DNA from: Syntrophomonas sp. UBA5432
GTDB taxonomy: Bacteria; Bacillota; Syntrophomonadia; Syntrophomonadales; Syntrophomonadaceae
Direction of reading: 5' to 3'
Assembly: GCA_002424365.1 (NCBI GenBank)
Contig: DIRQ01000125.1
Location: 1-8,230 of the forward strand
DNA: 8,230 nucleotides
A program made the position numbers and the translations under genes. This document shows positions 1 through 6,400 of the stretch, piece by piece. Each line of letters begins with the position of its first letter. Within the stretch, counting starts at the first letter, position 1. The notes under the pieces are model-generated. The model was not told the DNA's origin. It made no database searches and was given only the letters and a program-made list of their open reading frames with translations.

Positions 1-36
1 TATCAGTGTATTCAGTGTCTATTTTCTTATTAACAA

Positions 37-705
37 TTACCCGTCTTGCCCCAGGCTTTTTTCCAGGGATTCTACTTTGCGGCAAATTAAATCAAGTCGC
101 TCTTCAATTTTACCTAAAGCCTCTTCCAATTGAAAACCCTGGTCCTGAATTGACTCCTGCTGCTGACGAGCAAAAAATTCACCCCTGGATAATTCCTCAA
201 TAGTAAGAATTTCATTTCTTCTTACCGGTTTTAATCCTAAATCACGCCGGGTAACAGGTTCATCTTCTTCTCGTAATATCACACTGAACTTCCCACAGGA
301 TTCAAGAATACCCTCGTCAACCTCATCAATATCACGAATGCCCTGTTTACGAAGTTCCTGCAACAAATCATCCACATTAAACTTTTCCCGGGCCAAATTC
401 TTTTTAATAATACGCCCGTTATCAATTAATAAAACAGGTTTACCTGTAATCAAGTCAGAAAGGGTATGGCTTTTCAGGGATGCATAACCCATTAAATATT
501 CTAGCACAGCTAGGGTTAATAGTATTATAATTCCTTCATAAAATGGTATTTGTTTATCCAGGGCAATAGATACCACGGTATGCCCCACCCCGGTCATGAC
601 CACAAAATCAAAAGGCCCCAGCTCACCCAGGGCCCGTTTTCCCAGCAAACGCACCATCAATAAAGCCATAAAATACATGGCCGCAGCCCTTAAAACAAAC
701 TCCAA
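37..705 (-). CDS. DUF421/YetF-like membrane protein
   Basis: The 222-residue product fits the DUF421 (YetF/YcaP-type) family. Three hydrophobic segments lie at about residues 4-22, 31-50 and 56-74. The hallmark stretch RLLGKRALGELGPFDFVV (19-36) is followed by the soluble domain with KFNVDDLLQELRKQGI (108-123) and ILESCGKFSVI (133-143). The tail (about 190-218) is charged, heptad-like and probably coiled coil, beyond the core domain. Family members are inner-membrane proteins of poorly defined function; some Bacillus paralogs are linked to spore germination or stress, so no specific role is assigned. The start is a TTG with AGGAGG 9 nt upstream; the nearby ATG at 710-708 is in another frame and stops after six codons. 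The gene follows polX by 215 nt, and I see no convincing promoter of its own. Family assignment is firm, function unknown. Confidence 0.9.
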   Translation of the reverse strand: MEFVLRAAAMYFMALLMVRLLGKRALGELGPFDFVVMTGVGHTVVSIALDKQIPFYEGIIILLTLAVLEYLMGYASLKSHTLSDLITGKPVLLIDNGRIIKKNLAREKFNVDDLLQELRKQGIRDIDEVDEGILESCGKFSVILREEDEPVTRRDLGLKPVRRNEILTIEELSRGEFFARQQQESIQDQGFQLEEALGKIEERLDLICRKVESLEKSLGQDG

Positions 706-714
706 CTCATCAGT

Positions 715-720
715 CCTCCT
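715..720 (-). promoter_or_regulatory. Ribosome binding site for the DUF421 gene
   Basis: A perfect AGGAGG on the minus strand lies 9 nt before the TTG at 705-703. It supports that rare start codon. The ATG at 710-708 is only 4 nt away and opens a six-codon frame. The next in-frame ATG is codon 10 and would cut into the first membrane segment. Confidence 0.75.
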
Positions 721-857
721 GCATAGAGCTTACTGCTTTAGTATTGAGCCAGAGTCCATTGCTTTATTCCCGTGGGGTAAATAAAGAAACTGGCGTTAAT
801 AAAAGAATTGTCTTGTAAATGACTTCAAATATAGAACTTGATTAATTGTTTAGAGTA

Positions 858-914
858 AGGAGTGAGGGGTTAGGGGTGAGGATTGTAGGGGCTTAACCTG
901 TGTGTCTGCCCTGC
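858..914. repeat. G-rich tract and degenerate inverted repeat between polX and the DUF421 gene
   Basis: In the 215-nt gap downstream of polX, positions 858-882 on the plus strand form a G-rich tract with near-repeats of GTGAGGGG and AGGGGTGAGG. Three GGGG runs (866-869, 873-876, 888-891) plus a GG could support a two-layer G-quadruplex. Next to it, 884-914 reads TGTAGGGGCTTAACCTGTGTG and onward to CTGCCCTGCC. On the minus strand this gives GGGC, ACACACAGG and AGCCCCTACA, an imperfect stem. From memory it resembles a decayed copy of the short dispersed hairpin repeats of the GTAGGGGCG...CGCCC type found in intergenic DNA of several Firmicutes. I cannot confirm copy number here. The rest of the gap (706-857) shows only the ribosome binding site and AT-rich sequence. 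Confidence 0.35.
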
Positions 915-920
915 CAATCA

Positions 921-2612
921 TTAATCCTGGGTATCCGCCCCTTTGCCCAGCGCCTTTAAGAGTTCAGCCGGACTCAGGGTATTTAAAACGTCACCTGCTT
1001 CCAGCCAACCGCGACGGGCAGTGGTAACACCATAAGCCATTAATTTTAACTCATTTCTATGATGGGCATCGCTATTTATAGCCACCTTCACCCCGTAATC
1101 TTTGGCCTTACGAGCAATATGCTCATCTATATCCAGGCGATCGGGGTAGGCATTAATCTCCAGGGCCGTATGATAGCAGGCACAGGTATCAATTATCTTA
1201 TCTACATCTATTTCATAGCCGCTGCGGCGGCTTAATAAACGCCCGGTTAAATGTCCTATTATATCAACATATTCATTTTTAGCCGCTTCTACTATACGCT
1301 CAGTTTGTTGGTCTGCATCCAGTTTAAAATTACTGTGTACCGAGGCTACTACTATATCCAGTTCTTTAAGAACACGGTCCGGAAAATCCAGTTCACCATT
1401 TTTTAGAATATCAACTTCAATACCCTTTAAAATGCAGAAACCATCAGGGGCTTGGGCATTCAAAGCATCAATCACTTTCCCCTGGGCCTGCAGCCTTTCC
1501 TCTGATAGTCCCCCGCTAATAGTCAAAGATTTGGAATGATCCGTTATAGCAATATACTCATAGCCCAGGGAACGGGCAGCGGTGGCTAGATCCTCTATTC
1601 GTTCCACTCCATCGCTCCAGTTAGAATGAACATGAAGGTCACCCCGGATATCAGGAAAATTAATAAGCTTGGGCAAATTGCCGGCATCAGCAGCTTCAAT
1701 TTCACCCCGGTTTTCCCGCAATTCCGGAGCTATATAATCCAAACCCAATCGGGTATATACCTCGGTCTCACTTTGTAAATCTTTAAAATCCTGCCTATCT
1801 ATACCGGCAAAAAGGCGCTCCCGGTGTTCTTTACTCCCCGTAGTCCAAACCAGGCTATGAAAATAATCAGAAGGGGTAACCATAATAACCTCAAATTCTA
1901 TTCCCGAACCCAACTCTCCCCGGATTAAATCTGGTTCCACCTGTTCTATCTGGATAATGGCAGGAAAATCCTTAATAAAATCATATAAAGCAGCAGGGGC
2001 GTCACTGGCTACTAAAATATCAATATCGCTTACCATTTCCTTGCCCCGGCGAATACTGCCAACAATTGCAACCTTATTAATCAGCGGTGATTGCAGCAGA
2101 TAAAAAAGAAAATCCCGGGCCACTGGGAGAGCAATTCCCAGCCCGGTCTTATTACTCCTTTGTTTAATTTCTGCAATGCCTTTTATTATATTTTCCTCGC
2201 TGCGGACGCCCAACCCAGGAACATTTCGTATCTCCCCCCGTTGACAGGCTAGCAGCAGGTCATCCAAATTATCAATGCCCAGATTATCGTAGATTAACTT
2301 AACACTCTTATGCCCCAGACCAGGAACAACCAGCATGTCCAGAAGTCCGGCCGGAAATTCTTTACTCAAGCGGTCGTAGTACTCACAACTACCTGTTTTT
2401 AATATTTCACCAATCTTACCTGCAACCGCATCGCCAATACCCGGGATCTCACGGACCCGGCCTTTTTCATATAAAATGGCGATATCCTCGTCCAGATGAT
2501 AGATAGACTCTGCCGCTGTACGGTAAGCCCGAATTTTATAAGGGTTATCACCCTTAATTTGCAGCATGTCTGCTATTTTAAGCAGTATGTTAGCAACTTC
2601 ACGGTTTCTCAT
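921..2612 (-). CDS. polX: DNA polymerase X family protein with PHP exonuclease domain
   Basis: The 563-residue protein has the bacterial PolX architecture and is close to the roughly 570-residue Bacillus length. The N-terminal helical domain (1-50) contains GDNPYKIRAY. Helix-hairpin-helix motifs follow at IPGIG (56-60), VPGLG (96-100) and VPGLG (131-135). The nucleotidyltransferase palm has GSIRRGKEMVSDIDIL (185-200), with metal ligands D196 and D198, and TGSKEH (258-263). The C-terminal PHP domain begins DLHVHSNWSDG (325-335) and keeps H327, H329, D334, H359, E399, H426, H454, D515 and H517, the full set of likely metal ligands. The family does gap-filling repair synthesis and 3'-5' exonuclease/AP processing. 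The polymerase half looks altered: the third carboxylate appears to be E241 rather than Asp, and a thumb segment is about 15 residues short. The start has AGGGG upstream, 3 nt after the zapA stop, which suggests co-transcription. Confidence 0.93.
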   Translation of the reverse strand: MRNREVANILLKIADMLQIKGDNPYKIRAYRTAAESIYHLDEDIAILYEKGRVREIPGIGDAVAGKIGEILKTGSCEYYDRLSKEFPAGLLDMLVVPGLGHKSVKLIYDNLGIDNLDDLLLACQRGEIRNVPGLGVRSEENIIKGIAEIKQRSNKTGLGIALPVARDFLFYLLQSPLINKVAIVGSIRRGKEMVSDIDILVASDAPAALYDFIKDFPAIIQIEQVEPDLIRGELGSGIEFEVIMVTPSDYFHSLVWTTGSKEHRERLFAGIDRQDFKDLQSETEVYTRLGLDYIAPELRENRGEIEAADAGNLPKLINFPDIRGDLHVHSNWSDGVERIEDLATAARSLGYEYIAITDHSKSLTISGGLSEERLQAQGKVIDALNAQAPDGFCILKGIEVDILKNGELDFPDRVLKELDIVVASVHSNFKLDADQQTERIVEAAKNEYVDIIGHLTGRLLSRRSGYEIDVDKIIDTCACYHTALEINAYPDRLDIDEHIARKAKDYGVKVAINSDAHHRNELKLMAYGVTTARRGWLEAGDVLNTLSPAELLKALGKGADTQD

Positions 2613-2615
2613 GAA

Positions 2616-2891
2616 TTAACCCCTGCTTTTCTTTTCTTCTTCCAAATTTTTAACCAGTTCGTCATAATCCTCCTGGAGCTTATTTAATTCATCAGCCAGG
2701 TTTAAAGCAGTGAGAACTGCTACTTTAGTACTTGATAAGTTAGGATTACGCTGTTGAATCATTTTCATACGTCTATCCACAAAAGACGCCAACATTTCTA
2801 TGTATTCAGGATTTTCTTCACCCTTTACTACATATTCTTCGTTAAAAATATTAACCGTAACCCGGTTAACACTACTCTTTGTATCGTCCAC
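2616..2891 (-). CDS. zapA: Cell division protein ZapA
   Basis: This is a 91-residue protein from the GTG start. It matches the ZapA family: an N-terminal beta-strand domain NRVTVNIFNEEYVVKGEE, then ENPEYIEMLASFVDRRM, then a C-terminal coiled coil (about residue 55 to the end) with ALNLADELNKLQEDYDELVK. ZapA is a cytoplasmic protein that bundles FtsZ and stabilises the division ring, binding it as dimers or tetramers. The GTG at 2891-2889 is preferred because AGGGGGG lies 8 nt upstream. It also yields the usual short leader before NRVTVNI. An ATG at 2909 would add six residues but has no ribosome binding site. The gene sits just after the phoU terminator and 3 nt before polX; zapA–polX adjacency is common in Firmicutes. 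I found no clear promoter in 2892-2959. Confidence 0.9.
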   Translation of the reverse strand: MDDTKSSVNRVTVNIFNEEYVVKGEENPEYIEMLASFVDRRMKMIQQRNPNLSSTKVAVLTALNLADELNKLQEDYDELVKNLEEEKKSRG

Positions 2892-2898
2892 CAGGAAT

Positions 2899-2906
2899 GC
2901 CCCCCT
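2899..2906 (-). promoter_or_regulatory. Ribosome binding site for zapA (supports GTG start)
   Basis: The minus-strand AGGGGGGC overlaps codons 2-4 of the longer frame that begins with ATG at 2909. It is correctly spaced (8 nt) for the GTG at 2891. No Shine-Dalgarno-like sequence precedes the ATG. Confidence 0.55.
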
Positions 2907-2959
2907 CATGTATGGAATATGTACTATTTCGCTACCAAAGCCGCTTTTCCTTCCCCTAC

Positions 2960-2991
2960 AAAATAAGTCCGGGGATTCCCGGACTTATTTT
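2960..2991 (-). terminator. Terminator hairpin closing the pst-phoU operon
   Basis: A perfect 14-bp inverted repeat, AAAATAAGTCCGGG paired with CCCGGACTTATTTT, has a 4-nt loop (2974-2977). The stem starts inside the phoU TAA stop codon (2992-2990). The base of the stem is A/T-rich, so the minus-strand transcript ends in ATTTT, although the U-run beyond the stem is short. The symmetry would allow it to act in either direction. It separates the phosphate genes from zapA-polX. Confidence 0.85.
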
Positions 2992-3658
2992 ATACCCGTG
3001 ATATACGATTAAGGTCAATACGCTTGCCGTCAACAACATACACTACCATTTCGGCAATATTGGTGGCATGGTCGCCTATCCGTTCCAGATGGCCTGCCAC
3101 TAGCAACAGAGCTGTAGCTTGAGGTATATTTCTCTGGTCGCGCATCATGTAAAGTAATAATTCATTAAATACTTGTTCATAAAGGCCATCTAATTCTTTT
3201 TCAAACGATACCAGGCTCATAGCCAGATCGCAATTTTCCTCTATAAAAGATTTTAACGCTATTTCCAACATATTCTGGGCAATAACTGCCATACGGGGAA
3301 TATCAATTAATGGTTTAATATAAGCCTGCTCATGCAAATCCTGTGCTATCTGGGCTATGTCTTCTGCATGATCAGCCATCCTCTCAATATCAATGATTAT
3401 GCGAAATATACTGGCAATTAAACGTAAATCCCGGGCCAGCGGCTGTTTCAGGGCAATCAGACCCAGAGACCTTTTTTCTATATCTAATTCTAAATCATCA
3501 ATTAAATCATCATTTTCTATAACCTGCCGGGCCAATTCGAGATCTTTATCTACCAGGGCTTTAACTGCATTATATACCTGCTGTTGCAACAAACGCCCCA
3601 TTTTTAGCAGATCCTCTCTTAATCTTCCCAGCTCATTCTGTAATGAGTTATTGGCCAT
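2990..3658 (-). CDS. phoU: Phosphate signalling regulator PhoU
   Basis: The product has 222 residues, normal for PhoU, and is predicted to be all-helical. It has the two PhoU repeats, each with the metal-binding signature: ERMADHAEDI at 92-101 and ERIGDHATNI at 192-201. The family is peripheral to the membrane. It links the PstSCAB transporter to the PhoR kinase, keeping the Pho regulon off in high phosphate and limiting uptake through PstB. The gene begins 15 nt after pstB with a good ribosome binding site (AAGGAG, 8 nt spacing), so translation should be coordinated with the transporter. It is the last gene of the operon, and a hairpin overlaps its stop codon. Nothing is unusual in the sequence and the identification is secure. 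Confidence 0.96.
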   Translation of the reverse strand: MANNSLQNELGRLREDLLKMGRLLQQQVYNAVKALVDKDLELARQVIENDDLIDDLELDIEKRSLGLIALKQPLARDLRLIASIFRIIIDIERMADHAEDIAQIAQDLHEQAYIKPLIDIPRMAVIAQNMLEIALKSFIEENCDLAMSLVSFEKELDGLYEQVFNELLLYMMRDQRNIPQATALLLVAGHLERIGDHATNIAEMVVYVVDGKRIDLNRISRV

Positions 3659-3673
3659 TTTCTCATCTCCTTA

Positions 3674-4435
3674 TTAACCGAAACGCCCGGTAATGTAGTC
3701 TTCGGTACGCTGATCCCGAGGATTTACAAACAGTTCGTTGGTGGCGCTAAACTCTACCAATTCCCCATTTAAAAAAAAACCGGTGTAGTCAGATATCCGG
3801 GCTGCCTGTTGCATATTATGAGTAACAATAACTATAGTGTAATTCTTCTTCAGCTCGCCAATCAGTTCCTCCAATCGTGCGGTGGATATAGGGTCCAATG
3901 CTGAAGCAGGTTCGTCCATAAGGATAACCTGGGGCTCAACCGCCAGTACCCGTGCAATAACCAGGCGTTGCTGTTGCCCCCCGGATAAACCTGCGGCCGG
4001 GGCATTTAACCTTTCCCCTACTTCGCCCCATAAATTGGCTGCTTTAAGGCTATTTTCTACTATCTCATCCAACTGCTCACGATTCTTTATCCCATGAATA
4101 CGCGGTCCATAAGCCACATTCTCATATATGGACATGGGAAAAACTGAGGGTTTCTGGAAAACCATACCCACTTGTTTGCGCAAAGCTACAACATCCATCT
4201 CTTTGCAATATACAGGTGATGCATCAATATAAATCTGCCCCCTGATAACCGTACCTGCAATCAGCTCATTAAGCCGGTTTATACTACGCAGGAAGGTTGA
4301 CTTACCACATCCTGAAGGGCCAATAAGGGCCGTTACTTTATGCTCCTGAATATCCATGTTTATTCCATGCAGGGCCTGAAAGTCTTTGTAAAATACACTT
4401 ATATCACTGGTCTTTATTTTTATCTTTGGATTCAT
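3674..4435 (-). CDS. pstB: Phosphate ABC transporter ATP-binding protein PstB
   Basis: This 253-residue ABC ATPase is typical of PstB in length. Walker A is GPSGCGKST (39-47), the Q-loop is Q94 in GMVFQKPSVFP, the signature is LSGGQQQRL (150-158), Walker B is VILMDEP (170-176) with catalytic E175, the D-loop is SALD (178-181), and the switch histidine is H206 in VTHNM. The FPMSIYENVAYGPRIHG stretch and the C-terminal EDYITGRFG are characteristic of PstB and separate it from other import ATPases. It hydrolyses ATP on the cytoplasmic face to drive phosphate import through PstC/PstA. It lies 15 nt after pstA and 15 nt before phoU. A GAGGGAG ribosome binding site sits about 4 nt before the ATG, slightly close. 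Confidence 0.97.
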   Translation of the reverse strand: MNPKIKIKTSDISVFYKDFQALHGINMDIQEHKVTALIGPSGCGKSTFLRSINRLNELIAGTVIRGQIYIDASPVYCKEMDVVALRKQVGMVFQKPSVFPMSIYENVAYGPRIHGIKNREQLDEIVENSLKAANLWGEVGERLNAPAAGLSGGQQQRLVIARVLAVEPQVILMDEPASALDPISTARLEELIGELKKNYTIVIVTHNMQQAARISDYTGFFLNGELVEFSATNELFVNPRDQRTEDYITGRFG

Positions 4436-4450
4436 TTAGCTCCCTCATTT

Positions 4451-5284
4451 CTAGTTGTTAACAGCCAGACGTTTCAGGCTCAAATTAGCCAGGTAGTTTA
4501 TTATTATAATAAGTATGATGATTAAAAAAGCTGTGCTAAAGGCCCTCTCCATGGAAACACCTTCCATAGCCAAAAGATAAAGGTGAACCGACATAGTACG
4601 GGTCGAATCACTCAAGGATAAGGGCATATTAAGGGAACTCCCGGCCGTCAGTATTATAGCTGCGGTTTCTCCCACAGCGCGCCCAATAGATAGTATGATA
4701 CCGGTAATTATGCCGGGTAGGGCCGGGGGAATTACCACCCGGCAAACGGTTTGCCATTTACCGGCACCCAGAGCCAGACTATTTTCCCGATATTCCCGGG
4801 GCACACTCAATATAGCTTCCTGAGCGGTACGGGTTATGGTTGGTAAAACCATAAAAGCCAGGGTCAAAGCTCCGGAAATAATGGACCAGCCCAGTCCCAG
4901 GAATATGACAAAAAATACAAACCCGAATAGTCCAAAAATAATCGAAGGAATACCTGCCAGAGTTTCTGCTGTGAGATTTACCAGCCAGGCAAATTTGCTA
5001 TCAGGTCGGGCATATTCTTCTAAATATATGGCAGCAGCTACTCCCAGGGGAACTGCTAAAAACAGCGCAACCGCCGTAAGATAGAGCGTACCTAATATAG
5101 TAGTGGATATCCCACCCTCTTTTCCGGCCCGGGAGGGAGCCTGTAAAATAAAGTCCATACTCAAACCGGGTAACCCTCGTACAGCTATATAGGCTATTAG
5201 GCTAAACAGTATTCCAACTATGATTAGCGCCAGTAACCAGAATATTGCGGTTAAAATCTTTTCCTTATCTTTAGTTGGCACCAT
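4451..5284 (-). CDS. pstA: Phosphate ABC transporter permease PstA
   Basis: This is a 277-residue membrane protein of the binding-protein-dependent transport permease family. About six hydrophobic segments are visible (roughly 11-35, 60-86, 108-130, 134-150, 190-213 and 250-268). The cytoplasmic coupling loop carries the EAA-type motif SLALGAGKWQTVCRVVIPPA (169-188), followed by GRAVGETAAI (201-210), a sequence typical of PstA/PstC. With PstC it forms the inner-membrane channel that PstB energises. The start overlaps the end of pstC by 14 nt, which implies translational coupling and fixes the gene order as C then A. The ribosome binding site, GGCGGGG, is modest, consistent with that coupling. 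Confidence 0.95.
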   Translation of the reverse strand: MVPTKDKEKILTAIFWLLALIIVGILFSLIAYIAVRGLPGLSMDFILQAPSRAGKEGGISTTILGTLYLTAVALFLAVPLGVAAAIYLEEYARPDSKFAWLVNLTAETLAGIPSIIFGLFGFVFFVIFLGLGWSIISGALTLAFMVLPTITRTAQEAILSVPREYRENSLALGAGKWQTVCRVVIPPALPGIITGIILSIGRAVGETAAIILTAGSSLNMPLSLSDSTRTMSVHLYLLAMEGVSMERAFSTAFLIIILIIIINYLANLSLKRLAVNN

Positions 5285-6224
5285 AATTTTTCCCCGCCTT
5301 TAACGTGAGATTTACCACCAAGTTCAATATTACAATAAATATAAATAGGACTACACCGGTAGCAAAGAGGGCCGCCTGATGGTCACCGGAGGCATAGCCC
5401 ATTTCCAGCACTATGTTGCTGGTCATGGTTCGAGTTGGAGATAGAATGCTATGCGGTATTATGGTTGAGTTACCAGTTACCATTACCACCGCCATAGTTT
5501 CACCAATAGCCCTTCCCATGCCAAGTATTATGGCCGTAATTATACCTGAACGGGCTGCCGGCAGGATAACTCGCCTTATACTCTGATAATGGGAAGCTCC
5601 CAGGGCCAGGGAACCCACCTTGTAATCCAGCGGAACTGCAGCAATAGCATCGCGGGATATGTTTATAATAGTTGGCAATATCATTACCCCTAGAACTATG
5701 GCTCCGGCCAAAACGCTTAACCCGCTTCCCCCCAGGTAATTCCTTATAAAGGGAATGATTACAATGAGACCGAAAAAGCCATAGACTACTGAAGGTATAC
5801 CTGCCAGCAACTCAACCAAGCTACCCATTAATGTGCCAATTCTGGGTGGAGCCAATTCCACCATGAAAATGGAGGTAGCCAGACCCATCGGGACAGCCCA
5901 GAGCAAGGCAGTCAGGGTCACGGCTAAGGTTCCCGCCAACATGGTACCAATGCCGAAGCTGCCTGCGGTAGGATTCCATTCCAGTTGCAGTAGAAAATCA
6001 GTAATTCCAACTTTAAATATAAGGGGTAGGCCCCGGATTAAGATAAAAAGTGATATTGCTGCGATAGCCAATATGAATATGGCTGCGTTAAGCATTAAAA
6101 TAGTCTCCACCAGCTTATCCCGGTTAAAGCCCAAGGTAGAGTTTTTTCTGGTAAAACTCCTAATTGCCAATAGTTTTGCTGCATCCATTGTTCCTACCGT
6201 TATCTCCTGAGTTCTATTGTTCAT
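5271..6224 (-). CDS. pstC: Phosphate ABC transporter permease PstC
   Basis: The product has 317 residues from the chosen start. About 40 mostly hydrophilic N-terminal residues precede the first membrane segment (about 41-64). Further hydrophobic stretches lie at about 93-122, 135-160, 170-188, 226-250 and 287-308. The EAA loop is SLALGASHYQSIRRVILPAA (205-224), and GRAIGETMAV (238-247) is a hallmark of Pst permeases. It pairs with PstA in the phosphate channel. An upstream ATG at 6233 is abutted directly by AAAGGAAG, so it is too close to use. The ATG at 6224 lies 9 nt from that site and is preferred. A further ATG at codon 13 is possible and would give a more usual N-terminal length. The 3' end overlaps pstA by 14 nt, while the 5' end is separated from pstS by 176 nt. 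Confidence 0.94.
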   Translation of the reverse strand: MNNRTQEITVGTMDAAKLLAIRSFTRKNSTLGFNRDKLVETILMLNAAIFILAIAAISLFILIRGLPLIFKVGITDFLLQLEWNPTAGSFGIGTMLAGTLAVTLTALLWAVPMGLATSIFMVELAPPRIGTLMGSLVELLAGIPSVVYGFFGLIVIIPFIRNYLGGSGLSVLAGAIVLGVMILPTIINISRDAIAAVPLDYKVGSLALGASHYQSIRRVILPAARSGIITAIILGMGRAIGETMAVVMVTGNSTIIPHSILSPTRTMTSNIVLEMGYASGDHQAALFATGVVLFIFIVILNLVVNLTLKAGKNYGAN

Positions 6225-6233
6225 AAATATCAT

Positions 6234-6241
6234 CTTCCTTT
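6234..6241 (-). promoter_or_regulatory. Ribosome binding site for pstC
   Basis: AAAGGAAG on the minus strand immediately abuts the ATG at 6233 and is 9 nt from the in-frame ATG at 6224. The spacing favours the second ATG as the true start. Confidence 0.6.
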
Positions 6242-6261
6242 GGGTACTTTTAAATAATTAT

Positions 6262-6345
6262 CCGGGACCCCGTTACGCCATGATCATGCTTTACACCTTG
6301 GCACCGCCAGTAGTCTAACTGGCTGCTTAAGATATGTTGTCCCGG
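6262..6345 (-). other. Structured spacer between pstS and pstC
   Basis: The 176-nt gap holds nested inverted repeats. CCGGGAC (6262-6268) pairs with GTCCCGG (6339-6345) across a 70-nt interior. Inside it a perfect 6-bp hairpin, GCCAGT/ACTGGC, occupies 6306-6323 with a 6-nt loop. There is also a 10-bp palindrome, CATGATCATG, at 6279-6288. No U-run follows directly, so it does not look like a full intrinsic terminator. Known bacterial transport operons often carry mRNA-stabilising or attenuating structure after the binding-protein gene, so that the binding protein is made in excess over the permeases. That role here is inference. Confidence 0.5.
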
Positions 6346-6400
6346 TTTGCAGGTTACAATCATGGTGAACAACTGCTCTCCCTTAAATACTGAGGTCAAG

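Noticed and set aside
1..36. Near-direct repeat ACACTGA/ACACTGA downstream of the DUF421 stop
   Set aside because: Two 7-nt copies in a 36-nt window edge are too short to call a repeat array or attachment site.
596..784. A 62-codon plus-strand frame over the DUF421 start region and gap
   Set aside because: Its first two thirds are antisense to the DUF421 gene, it has no ribosome binding site, and the peptide is low complexity and basic.
706..920. A riboswitch or strong promoter ahead of the DUF421 gene
   Set aside because: Apart from the AGGAGG and the repeat-like segment, the minus strand shows only AT-rich sequence. The best -35/-10 pairs have spacings of 13 or 21 bp, and no riboswitch core motif is recognisable.
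5833..6210. A 125-codon open frame on the plus strand opposite pstC
   Set aside because: It lies entirely antisense to a well-supported permease gene. Its peptide shows no recognisable domain and reflects the complementary codon bias of pstC.
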